DNA of 64,000 nucleotides from Defluviicoccus sp. (GTDB lineage Bacteria; Pseudomonadota; Alphaproteobacteria; MPNO01), in contig JAJDVM010000231.1 in NCBI GenBank assembly GCA_022826125.1, positions 1 to 64,000 on the forward strand, in the 5' to 3' direction. Shown here in pieces: positions 25,578 to 33,846 of the stretch. The notes under the pieces were generated by a model. The model saw only the letters and a list, made by a program, of their open reading frames with translations, did no database searches and was not told the origin of the DNA. Each line of letters begins with the position of its first letter. The stretch's first letter is position 1. A program made the position numbers and the translations under genes.

Positions 25578-27149
25578 ATGCTGAATAGTCTGCGGAACGA
25601 AAAGCGGCCTCCTTACCCGCGCGAGACCTTTTCGGCCGACCTGAAGGCCGGAATCATCCTCGTGGCGTCCTACGTGCCGACCACCATGGCCCTCGGCGTC
25701 ATTTCCGGCATGGGACCCCTCGCGGGTCTGTGGTGCGGCGTCATCGTCGGGATCGTCGCGGCCGTGTGCGGCGGCACGCGCGCGATGGTGAGCGGACCCA
25801 GCGCCGTGCTCGCGGTGATTACCGCGACGCTGCTCACGGGCGATGAGCTGAGTCTACCGGAATTCGCGGTCATCATCGTCATGGCCGGCGCCATCCAGAT
25901 CGTGCTCGGGCTCGCAGGCGTCGGCCGCTTCGTCTCCTACATGCCGCACATCGTGCTTACGGGGTTCATGTCGGGGATCGGGGTGCTGCTCCTCTGGTCG
26001 CAGGCCGAGAAGCTGTTTCGCCTCGGCACGAGCGACCTCGTCCTCGCGGCCATTTGCCTGGCGGTGTTCGTCGCCTGGCCGGCCCGTATCGGCAAATTCG
26101 TCCCCGCTGCGCTTGCGGCGGTCGGGATCGGTTGGGTCGTGTCGCTCTTCATACCCGATACCCACCAGTTGGGCCCCGTCCCGGTCGGGCTGCCGATCCC
26201 GGTGATCGAGCTTCCGTCGCTCGACTTCCTGCCGAAAGCCGTCGGGCCGGCGGTGCTGATCGCCCTCATCAGCTCCGTCTACACCCTGATGTGGTCGCTC
26301 ATCGCCGATACCTTCACCGGCTCCCGGCACAACCCGAACCGCGAGTTGTTCGGCGTCGGCCTGGGAAACCTCGCGGCGGGGATCGCCGGGGTCATGCCCG
26401 GGGGCGGGACCATAGCGACCATGACGGCGCGCCGCTTCGGCGGCAAGACGGTCGTCGCCGGCATCGTCTGCGCGATCATCGTCGCGGCGCTCATCCTGGG
26501 TCTCGGCCCCTACGTGGCCCCGCTGCCGCTGGCGGCGTTCTCCGCGATCGTCATGCTTGTCGGCTGGCGGATGATCGAGTTCTCGTTCCTGAGGAAGATC
26601 CCCCGGATGGACCCGAGACATTCCGCCGTCATGCTGCTGGTCATGGCGGTGACTATCTTCGTGGATCCTGTCTTCGCGATCATATTCGGGGTTATTGCTG
26701 CCAACGTCGTGAACGCCGCCCGGCTGGAGTCGCTGGAGCTCGACAGCGTGATCTCGACGCCGCTTCTCGACAGAACCTTCAGCGCGGAGGCGCCGGACGA
26801 TTTCACGGCACGAATAGGGCTGGTGGCCTTTCGCGGCTCCTTCACGGTGTCGTCCTCGCGCAAGCTGATCGCCCTGATCGGCGCGGACATCCGCGACCAC
26901 GATGTCGTGATCTTCGACCTTTCCAGGGCCACCCACATCGACGACAGCGCCGCTCACCTGCTGGCCCAGGTCATCGACCGCGCGAAGCAGACCCGCACCG
27001 AGATCGTCGTCTGCGGCCTCAACGACAGTATCCGCGGCCCCCTTTTCGCCTTCGACGTCCTCGACCGGATCCCGGACGACCGGATCGCGGAGACCGAGGA
27101 GGAGGCCAGGGCCCTCGCCTGGTCCCTCCTGACGGAATCGGACTGCTGA
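25578..27149 (+). CDS. SulP-family anion transporter with STAS domain
   Basis: The 523-residue protein has the SulP layout: FSADLKAGIILVASYVPTTMALG at the start, about 10-12 transmembrane helices to residue 400, and a cytoplasmic STAS domain at about 415-520 with DVVIFDLSRATHIDDSAAHLL. The family carries sulfate, bicarbonate or dicarboxylates. The motif MPGGGTIATMTARR matches the conserved region after TM8. It follows eda by 106 bp on the same strand. The substrate is not clear. Confidence 0.9.
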   Translation: MLNSLRNEKRPPYPRETFSADLKAGIILVASYVPTTMALGVISGMGPLAGLWCGVIVGIVAAVCGGTRAMVSGPSAVLAVITATLLTGDELSLPEFAVIIVMAGAIQIVLGLAGVGRFVSYMPHIVLTGFMSGIGVLLLWSQAEKLFRLGTSDLVLAAICLAVFVAWPARIGKFVPAALAAVGIGWVVSLFIPDTHQLGPVPVGLPIPVIELPSLDFLPKAVGPAVLIALISSVYTLMWSLIADTFTGSRHNPNRELFGVGLGNLAAGIAGVMPGGGTIATMTARRFGGKTVVAGIVCAIIVAALILGLGPYVAPLPLAAFSAIVMLVGWRMIEFSFLRKIPRMDPRHSAVMLLVMAVTIFVDPVFAIIFGVIAANVVNAARLESLELDSVISTPLLDRTFSAEAPDDFTARIGLVAFRGSFTVSSSRKLIALIGADIRDHDVVIFDLSRATHIDDSAAHLLAQVIDRAKQTRTEIVVCGLNDSIRGPLFAFDVLDRIPDDRIAETEEEARALAWSLLTESDC

Positions 27150-27180
27150 CGCCGGGGGAATGGCCCGAGGCGTATCCGCT

Positions 27181-29334
27181 TCAGGTCAGCGCGGCGGCGC
27201 GCACCGCGTCGGGGGTGAAGGGGATCCGCCTCAGCCTCAACCCGGTCGCCGCATGGACCGCGTTGGCGATGGCGGCGGCGGTGGGACCGGCGGTGGCCTC
27301 GCCGGCGCCGAGAAACGGCTCACGCCCCGGGTCGACCAGGACGGTTTCGAACTCCGGCACGTTGTCGAAGCCGAGGATCGGGTATGAATCCCAGTCGCGG
27401 CTGGTAATGCCGCCGCCATCGAACGTGACCGCCTCGTGCAGGGTCCAGCTCGCCGCCTGGATCGCCCCGCCCTCGAGCTGAGCCGCGAAGCCGGCGCGGT
27501 CGACGATCTCCCCGGCGTCGGCGGCTATGGCGCAGCGCTCCAGCCGGATCTCCGCGGAATCCGTCACCGAGACCTCCATGACGACGGCGGCGTAGGCGGC
27601 AATGTTCTTGTAGCGGGAGAACGCGATCCCACGCCCGCGCCCCTCCGGGCAGTCCGCGCCCGCCGGGGGGAGGCGCTCGGCCGCCGCCTCTATGACCGCC
27701 CGGGCGCGCGGGTCGGACAGGTGATCGAGGCGGAAGGCGACCGGATCGACGCCCGCCGTCCCGGCGAGCTCGTCCATGAAGGATTCGATGGCGAAGACGT
27801 TGGCGTAGGCGCCGAGCGAGCGCAGGGCCGAGACGCGGAGCGGCATGCCGCGCACCAGATGCTTGACCAGCCGCTTCCCCGGCAGGTCGTAGAGCGGATC
27901 GAGATTGCGGTGGATGCCGATATGCGGCCCCATCGCGGGGCCCATGACCGGCGGGGTCAGCGGATCGGCGAGGAAACGCGTGGAGAGCAGGCGCGCCGGA
28001 CCGACCTTGTCGGGTCCCGAGCGCGGCCGCATCATGAAGGTGTCGCCGAAGCTCTCATGCGACCAGACGGCGATCTTTCCGTCCGCGTTCAGGCTCGCCC
28101 GCAGATCCGTCGACATGCAGGTCCCGTAAGGCTCCCATGCGTGCTCTTCCTCGCGCGTCCATTTGAGCAGCACCGGCCGGCCGGGGATCGCGCGGGCCAC
28201 GATCGCCGCGTCGAGCGCGGCATCGTCGGCGCCGTTATGGCCGTAGCAGCCGGCTCCCGGGGCGTGGACGATGCGGATTTCGTCGGGCGCCATGTCGAAG
28301 GTCTCGGCGAGCGCGGCGCGCAGGAAATAAATCCCCTGGCTGTGCGAGAAGACGGTGAGCCGTCCGTCGGCGGATTCCGCCATCGCGGCGGAGGGGCCGA
28401 GCGAGGCGTGCATCTGGTAGGGCCGCTCGTAGCGCGCTTCCAGCGTGACCGTGGCGCCTTCCGGCGGATCGCCGAGCGGCGGTACCGGGGCCTCGACCGG
28501 CGCGCCGTCGACGACGGGAAGGCTGACCCGTTCGTTGGCGCGCAGGCTGTCATAGATGTCGCGCGACGGAAGCCCGTCGCCCTTGTCCCACACGATCGCG
28601 GCCGCGAGGCGTTCGGCAGCCTTTACCGCGCGATATTCGTCGTCAGCGGCCACGGCGAGGAAGCTGCCGTCGCGCACCACCTGAACGCCTTCCCCGCTGA
28701 GTCGGCTGAGCACCGTCGGATCGAGTCCGGCGAACCGGGCATGGTAATGCGGCGGGCGCACCACCCGCGCGTGCAGCATGCCGGGGAGCGTCATATCGTG
28801 GAGGAAGTACGGCCGGCCGCGGACGATATCCTCCATGTCCCGCGCCACCGCCGCGCCGCCGACATGGCGCAGCGCCTCGCGCGGTTTGAGCGGCGCGTCC
28901 GGGTCGATGTCGATCCCGAAAGGCTTGCCCTCCGCGAGTTCCCAATAGCTGGTCGTCCGGTTGGTGGCGCGCGAATGGATCCTCCCGTCGTCGACCTCCA
29001 GCGTGGCGGGATCGACATCGAGCGCCCGCGCGGCGCGTTCCAGCAGGTGACGCCGGGCGGTCGCGGCCGCCAGCCGAACGGCATGCCCGGTCTGGGTCAT
29101 CGAGTAGCTGCCCGACGTGATCCCTTCGTCGGGGGAAAGCCCGGTCTCGGTGCGCACCGTCTCCACCCGGGCGGGGTCGATGTCGAGCTCGTCGGCCACC
29201 AGCATCGCCACCGCGGTCGATATCCGCTGCCCGATATCCACCTTGCCGCTGCGGACGACGACGGTCTCGCCGGCACCGATGGCGAGCCACCGGTCGAGCG
29301 CGGGGTTGTTGGCGATGCTCGGGTTAGACGCCAT
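27181..29334 (-). CDS. Molybdenum hydroxylase large subunit (xanthine oxidase family, IorB-like)
   Basis: The 717-residue molybdopterin-binding subunit belongs to the two-subunit branch of the xanthine oxidase family (isoquinoline 1-oxidoreductase or nicotinate dehydrogenase type). The conserved catalytic Glu is in FLGAGEATAGP; substrate and pterin contacts are in GAGCYGHNGADDAALDAA and PVLLKWTREEEHAWEPYG. It hydroxylates a carbon next to ring nitrogen or oxidises an aldehyde, with water as oxygen source. The gene overlaps the [2Fe-2S] subunit gene by 11 bp. No FAD subunit is present, so electrons probably go to a cytochrome or other carrier. There is no twin-arginine signal at the N-terminus. 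Confidence 0.9.
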   Translation of the reverse strand: MASNPSIANNPALDRWLAIGAGETVVVRSGKVDIGQRISTAVAMLVADELDIDPARVETVRTETGLSPDEGITSGSYSMTQTGHAVRLAAATARRHLLERAARALDVDPATLEVDDGRIHSRATNRTTSYWELAEGKPFGIDIDPDAPLKPREALRHVGGAAVARDMEDIVRGRPYFLHDMTLPGMLHARVVRPPHYHARFAGLDPTVLSRLSGEGVQVVRDGSFLAVAADDEYRAVKAAERLAAAIVWDKGDGLPSRDIYDSLRANERVSLPVVDGAPVEAPVPPLGDPPEGATVTLEARYERPYQMHASLGPSAAMAESADGRLTVFSHSQGIYFLRAALAETFDMAPDEIRIVHAPGAGCYGHNGADDAALDAAIVARAIPGRPVLLKWTREEEHAWEPYGTCMSTDLRASLNADGKIAVWSHESFGDTFMMRPRSGPDKVGPARLLSTRFLADPLTPPVMGPAMGPHIGIHRNLDPLYDLPGKRLVKHLVRGMPLRVSALRSLGAYANVFAIESFMDELAGTAGVDPVAFRLDHLSDPRARAVIEAAAERLPPAGADCPEGRGRGIAFSRYKNIAAYAAVVMEVSVTDSAEIRLERCAIAADAGEIVDRAGFAAQLEGGAIQAASWTLHEAVTFDGGGITSRDWDSYPILGFDNVPEFETVLVDPGREPFLGAGEATAGPTAAAIANAVHAATGLRLRRIPFTPDAVRAAALT

Positions 29335-29797
29335 CGGAGCCCTCGGCGAGGAGACGATCGATGGCTCTCAGCACGTCCGGATGCGCGCCGCAGCGGCAGA
29401 GATGTCCGTCGAGCGCCTCGATCGCCCCGGTCCGGTCGGGATCGGGGGCAGTCTCCAGGTAATTGGCGACCGCGACGACCAGGCCGCTCGTGCAATAGCC
29501 GCACTGCGCGGCGTTTTCTTCGAGAAACGCGCGCTGCACGGGGCCGAGCTCGCCGTTGTCGCCGAGCCCCTCGACGGTGACGATCTCGCTGCCCTCGAAT
29601 TCGGACACGGCGCGGACGCAGCTCAACACCTTCTCGCCGTCGGCGATCACCGCGCAGGCGCCGCATTGCTCCAGCCCGCATCCGAGCTTGGCGCCCATCA
29701 GCCCGAGCCGGTTGCGCAGCACGTAGATCAGAGGCGTATCGGCGTCCGCCTCGACCTCGCGGACCGCTCCGTTGACCGTCAGGGCGAGCCTGGCCAC
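29324..29797 (-). CDS. Molybdenum hydroxylase [2Fe-2S] subunit (IorA-like)
   Basis: The 157-residue protein has the eight Cys of the two-cluster small subunit: C40, C45, C48 and C60 for the plant-ferredoxin cluster, then C99, C102, C134 and C136 (CGYC and CRCG) for the second. GTG 29797 is chosen; it begins where the conserved LALTVNG starts and lies two bases after the stop of the Rieske gene. It passes electrons from the molybdenum subunit. The gene order Rieske oxygenase, small subunit, large subunit forms one tight operon. Confidence 0.92.
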   Translation of the reverse strand: MARLALTVNGAVREVEADADTPLIYVLRNRLGLMGAKLGCGLEQCGACAVIADGEKVLSCVRAVSEFEGSEIVTVEGLGDNGELGPVQRAFLEENAAQCGYCTSGLVVAVANYLETAPDPDRTGAIEALDGHLCRCGAHPDVLRAIDRLLAEGSDGV

Positions 29798-29799
29798 CG

Positions 29800-30861
29800 T
29801 CAGGCCGCCGCGCTCACGCGGGCCCGCTCCTCGGCGATCAGGCGGTCGTGCAGCTTGCGCGCGGCGAGCTGGCCGGCGTCGGCGTTCACGTCGATCTTCC
29901 ACGCGTCGGCGCGCCCGTTCATCGATTTCTGCTGCGCCTCCAGCGCCGTGAAGTCCTCGACATAGGCGCCCGAGATCGCGCCCTGAAGCCAATCCGCCAT
30001 CGCGGAGTCGCGGGTGAAGTTGTTGGGGAACATCCAGTAATAGACCGAGCGCGTCTCGTCGATCGGGGTCAGCGTGATCGCGATCCGCGCCTCGGCGGCC
30101 CGGGCACGGTCGCCTTCCGGAGCGCCGGTGCCGGTCAGGGCCGCGCCGACATCGAGCAGCGTGTGCGACGGCGGGAAGTAGTGGACGATCTGCCAGCGGT
30201 CGGCGCGTCTGATCTCGGGCGGAGCATCGCCCCAGAGCGCCTTGCTCCACAGCACGCCGGGATCCTCGCCGATCATCCAGCGCTCGATGGAGACCGAGGA
30301 GTCGGTGCGGACGGTCCTCATCGGGTTGTCGGTTATCGAATCCGCGGCCAGCGTCGACTGGTGGATGTAGATCTCGTGCGTGAGGTCGAGCAGGTTGTCG
30401 ATCGACAGCATGTAATGACAGCCGACCTCCGCCGCGCCGCCGATGGTCTGCGCCCCGGGCGGCGCCCAGGCAGGATCGGCATTCCAGCGATAGTCCGGAA
30501 TCGTCGCCTCGTCCGCGAGGGCGGGATCGCCCGGCCAGATCCAGACGAAGCCGTGCCGCTCGACCGCCGGATAGGACCGGACCGCCGCTCCCGGCGGGAT
30601 CGTCGACTGGCCGGGAACCGCGACGCAGGCGCCGGAGGCATCGAATTCGAGCCCGTGGTAGCCGCAGCGGATGCGGTCGCCGAGATTGACGCCGAGCGAG
30701 AGCGGCAGGTAGCGGTGGCAGCACCGGTCGGCGAGCGCCGCGGGCGCTCCGTCCGAAGTCCGGAACAGCACGACCGGTTCCTTGCAGATCGTCCGCGCCG
30801 CCAGCTCCTCGCCGAGATCGCGCGCGAGCGCCGCGACATACCAGGCGTTAAGCAGGAACAT
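29800..30861 (-). CDS. VanA-like Rieske oxygenase 1
   Basis: The 353-residue protein is a single-subunit-type Rieske oxygenase of the vanillate demethylase/carbazole group. Rieske ligands are C47, H49, C66 and H69 (RCCHRYLPL, RCGYHG); iron ligands are H162 and H167 in DLTHEIYIH. ATG 30861 has a strong GGAGGAAGGA upstream. Family members remove O- or N-methyl groups, releasing formaldehyde, or hydroxylate rings. The downstream genes are the molybdenum hydroxylase subunits. No reductase gene is seen in the window. It resembles Rieske oxygenase 2 throughout (GQSTIPPGA, GTGAPEGDR). Confidence 0.9.
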   Translation of the reverse strand: MFLLNAWYVAALARDLGEELAARTICKEPVVLFRTSDGAPAALADRCCHRYLPLSLGVNLGDRIRCGYHGLEFDASGACVAVPGQSTIPPGAAVRSYPAVERHGFVWIWPGDPALADEATIPDYRWNADPAWAPPGAQTIGGAAEVGCHYMLSIDNLLDLTHEIYIHQSTLAADSITDNPMRTVRTDSSVSIERWMIGEDPGVLWSKALWGDAPPEIRRADRWQIVHYFPPSHTLLDVGAALTGTGAPEGDRARAAEARIAITLTPIDETRSVYYWMFPNNFTRDSAMADWLQGAISGAYVEDFTALEAQQKSMNGRADAWKIDVNADAGQLAARKLHDRLIAEERARVSAAA

Positions 30862-30959
30862 GTCTCGTCCTTCCTCCGTGGCCCGCCGATTCTGTCCCTT
30901 CAGGCCAGGCGCGCACAACCCCGTTGGCACATCGTCGCTCTTAACACGGGAGGGCGCGT

Positions 30960-31062
30960 CCCTCGATACGGCGCTGGCGCGCCTACTCGGGATGAGGGGG
31001 GTTTTCGGCCGCCCACAACCTCTCCCTCATCCTGAGTAGCGGCGAAGCCGCGTATCGAAGGA
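30960..31062. repeat. Interspersed palindromic repeat, copy D
   Basis: The left arm (30960-30997) is of the GGCGCTGGCGCGCC type and the right arm (31025-31062) of the GCGGCGAAGCCGC type, so this copy is a hybrid of the two arm variants. It sits in the divergent gap between Rieske oxygenase 1 and the amidohydrolase. Confidence 0.87.
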
Positions 31063-31136
31063 TCGCCTCCGCTCAGGTGTTGCTCACGCCGGCGCATCCG
31101 CAGATCCTGCGGTGTTTTCCACTGCGGGACCCGACG

Positions 31137-32819
31137 ATGGCCGAACCCGATCTCATCCTCCACAACGGACGGGTGCTCACCCTCGATCCGGCGCGGCCGG
31201 AGGCAGAGGCGTTCGCGGTCCGGGGCGGGCGGATCGAAGCGGTCGGCGCCTCGGCCGGGATGTTGCGCAACCGCGGGCGGGAAACCCGCATTCTCGACGC
31301 GGGCGGCCGCACGGTGACGCCCGGCATCTTCGACGCCCATCCGCACATGGACCGCGAGGGGCTGAAAGCCCGCGGCGGAATCCCGATCGAGAGCCTCGCC
31401 TCGGTCGCGGAGATCGTCGAGGTCGTGCGCGAGGCGGCGGCGCGGACGCCTCCCGGCGAATGGATCGTGCTCATGCCGATGGAGCTCGCGCCCAAGCACG
31501 GCATGCCGCGCTACGTCAGCGAGCCGGACCAGCTCGCGGAAGGCCGGTTTCCCGACCGGCACGACCTCGACGCCGCCGCGCCCGACAATCCGGTCCTGAT
31601 CCGGAGCATCTGGGGCTGGTGGGGCGTGCCGCCTTTCCCGTCGGTCGCCAACTCGGCCGCGCTCGCACTCGCCGGCATCGACCGCGACACCCGGGCGCCG
31701 CACGGAACCGGGATCGAGCGCGACGCTTCCGGCGAGCCCACCGGGGTGATGCGCGAGACCAACCGCGCGCCGATCCTCGAATACACCCTGTTCGGCTGCC
31801 TGCCGCGCTTCACCTTCGAGGATCGGCTTGAGGCGGCCCGGACTTCCCCCCGCCTCTACAACGCAGCGGGCACGACGGCGGGCTATGAGGGCCACGGCCT
31901 GACTCCCGCGATCGTCGAGAGCTACCGCCGGGCGGACGAGGCAGGCGATCTCACCGTCCGCCTCGCGACCACCCTCAGCGTGCCGAGCGCAGCGATCGAC
32001 GACCGCGGCGTGGGCGATTACCTGCGCTCCTGGGCGGACCGGATCGCGGCGCCGGGGGAACGCCGGGGGAATCTCACGACGGATGGGATCTGTCTCGATT
32101 TCGGCGATCCGAACGTCGCCCGCATCATCGCGGCCGGCTATCCGTACGAGCAATGGGCCGGGCATTTCTACCAGTCGGTCGCCTTCGACCGGCTGGTCGA
32201 GATCGCCACCCTCGCCGCCGGACTCGGTATCCGGCTCGCCTGCATCGCCTACGACATCGAGTCGCTGCTGCGTGCCTATGAGGCGGTCGACGACAAGGTT
32301 CCGATCGCGGGCAAGCGATGGGTGATCATGCATCTGTCGCGGGCGACGGACGACCAGCTGCGGCGGATCGAGGCGCTCGGCCTTATCGTCACGATCACCC
32401 CCAATTTCATGTACCACGCGGCGACCCGCCTCGGGCTCGCCGAGCTCGGCGCCGAAGGGACGCCGATCCGCCGCGTGCTGGACGCCGGCATTCCGGTCGC
32501 GCTGTCGTCGGACAACGTGCCGGTGTCGATGTTCTGGGCGATGTGGTCGGCCCTGACCCGCTACGCGGCCGACCTGGATGCGCGCCTGGGGGAAAGCTTC
32601 CTCACCCGCGAGGAGGCGCTGCGGCTGATGACCCGGACTGGCCCCATGCTCACCTGGGACGAGGACCGGCGCGGCGCGATCGCCCCGGGCATGGATGCCG
32701 ATTTCGCGATCCTCGACCGCGACCCGCTGACCTGCCCGGAGGACGAGATCAGGGAAACGCGCCCGCTCCGCACCTTCCTCGCCGGCGACGAGGTCTATTC
32801 GGCCGCCGATGCCGAATAG
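31137..32819 (+). CDS. Amidohydrolase family 3 (YtcJ-like) enzyme
   Basis: The 560-residue protein has the amidohydrolase N-terminal sandwich (LILHNGRVLTLDP) and metal His pair in GIFDAHPHM (H68, H70). Later blocks include HLSRATDDQL, VALSSDNVPVS and the C-terminal PGMDADFAILDRDPL. It would hydrolyse an amide, imide or ester bond in a small molecule. ATG 31137 begins the conserved part. The 3' end overlaps the tail of Rieske oxygenase 2 by 25 bp on the opposite strand. Lying between two Rieske oxygenases, it plausibly acts in the same catabolic pathway, for instance on a ring-cleavage product or amide substrate. Confidence 0.85.
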   Translation: MAEPDLILHNGRVLTLDPARPEAEAFAVRGGRIEAVGASAGMLRNRGRETRILDAGGRTVTPGIFDAHPHMDREGLKARGGIPIESLASVAEIVEVVREAAARTPPGEWIVLMPMELAPKHGMPRYVSEPDQLAEGRFPDRHDLDAAAPDNPVLIRSIWGWWGVPPFPSVANSAALALAGIDRDTRAPHGTGIERDASGEPTGVMRETNRAPILEYTLFGCLPRFTFEDRLEAARTSPRLYNAAGTTAGYEGHGLTPAIVESYRRADEAGDLTVRLATTLSVPSAAIDDRGVGDYLRSWADRIAAPGERRGNLTTDGICLDFGDPNVARIIAAGYPYEQWAGHFYQSVAFDRLVEIATLAAGLGIRLACIAYDIESLLRAYEAVDDKVPIAGKRWVIMHLSRATDDQLRRIEALGLIVTITPNFMYHAATRLGLAELGAEGTPIRRVLDAGIPVALSSDNVPVSMFWAMWSALTRYAADLDARLGESFLTREEALRLMTRTGPMLTWDEDRRGAIAPGMDADFAILDRDPLTCPEDEIRETRPLRTFLAGDEVYSAADAE

Positions 32820-33835
32820 GCCGCGGTTTCTCCCTCGATCAGGCTTGCCAGCAGCCGGCGGGCCTGGATCGTGGGCTTGTCGGCGTTGACGTCGATCTGG
32901 ACCGCGCCGGGTCGCGCGTCGATCCCGCGCTGCTGCGCCTCCACCGCGTCGACATCCTCCCGGAAGGTCTGGTGGACGCCGGGGTGGAGGCGGGTGTCGA
33001 GATCGCCGTCGTCCAGCCGGTAGTTGCGCGCGAACAGCCAGAAATAGTGGCAGGACGACTCGCCCTCCGGCGTCGAGAAATGCGACGTCCGGTTGGTGAT
33101 GCCGCGGCTTCGGTCGCCCTCGGGCGCGCCGGTGCCGGCCTCCGCCGCACCGATGTCGAAGATGCAGCCGGTGGGCGGCACGAAGGTCGCCAGGATCCAG
33201 CGGTCGACCGGCCCCGCGAACCCGCCGGCAACCTTCCAGATCGGCGGCGCCTCGACGCCGAGCAGCCAGCGCGAGATCGCGATCCGCCCGTCCTTGCGTT
33301 CGACCTCCGGCGGGGTGGCCTGGACGGCGTCGCTGCCGAGCGTGTCGGGATGGACGTAGGTCACATGCGTCGCATCGAGTTGGATGTCGGTCAGGAGCCG
33401 GTATTCGGCCGCGACCGGGTGATAGTCGCCGGTCGTCCGCCAGTCCGGACCGTCGTTCCAGAAGAGATCCGGGATCGCCGTCTCGTCGGCGCGGGCGGGA
33501 TCGCCCATCCATATCCAGATCCAGCGATGCCGCTCGCGGACCGGGAAGCTCCGCACCCGGGCGCCCGGCGGGATCGTCGACTGGCCAGGCACCAGGATGC
33601 AGGTCCCGGCGGGGTCGAAGGTCAGACCGTGATAGCCGCACTGGAGATTGTCGCCCTGCACGCTCCCCATCGAGAGCGGCAGGTTGCGGTGGCAGCAGCG
33701 GTCCTCCAGCGCGACCGGGGTTCCATCCTCGCGGCGGTAGAGCACCACCGGCTGGCCGAGAAACGTTCGCGCCAGCGGCTCGCGTCCGACCTCGCGGTCC
33801 CAGGCCGCGACATACCAGCAATCGCGCAGATACAT
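32795..33835 (-). CDS. VanA-like Rieske oxygenase 2
   Basis: The 346-residue paralogue of Rieske oxygenase 1 has the same ligands: C47, H49, C66 and H69, and iron ligands H157 and H162 in DATHVTYVH. VPGQSTIPPGARVRSFPV and IFDIGAAEAGTGAPEGDR are shared blocks. Its start is 11 bp from the stop of the formate dehydrogenase alpha gene on the same strand, so it is likely the third gene of that operon. A demethylating oxygenase cotranscribed with formate dehydrogenase makes sense if formaldehyde is released and oxidised to formate; this is inference. Confidence 0.9.
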   Translation of the reverse strand: MYLRDCWYVAAWDREVGREPLARTFLGQPVVLYRREDGTPVALEDRCCHRNLPLSMGSVQGDNLQCGYHGLTFDPAGTCILVPGQSTIPPGARVRSFPVRERHRWIWIWMGDPARADETAIPDLFWNDGPDWRTTGDYHPVAAEYRLLTDIQLDATHVTYVHPDTLGSDAVQATPPEVERKDGRIAISRWLLGVEAPPIWKVAGGFAGPVDRWILATFVPPTGCIFDIGAAEAGTGAPEGDRSRGITNRTSHFSTPEGESSCHYFWLFARNYRLDDGDLDTRLHPGVHQTFREDVDAVEAQQRGIDARPGAVQIDVNADKPTIQARRLLASLIEGETAAYSASAAE

Positions 33836-33846
33836 GGCGCTCTCCG

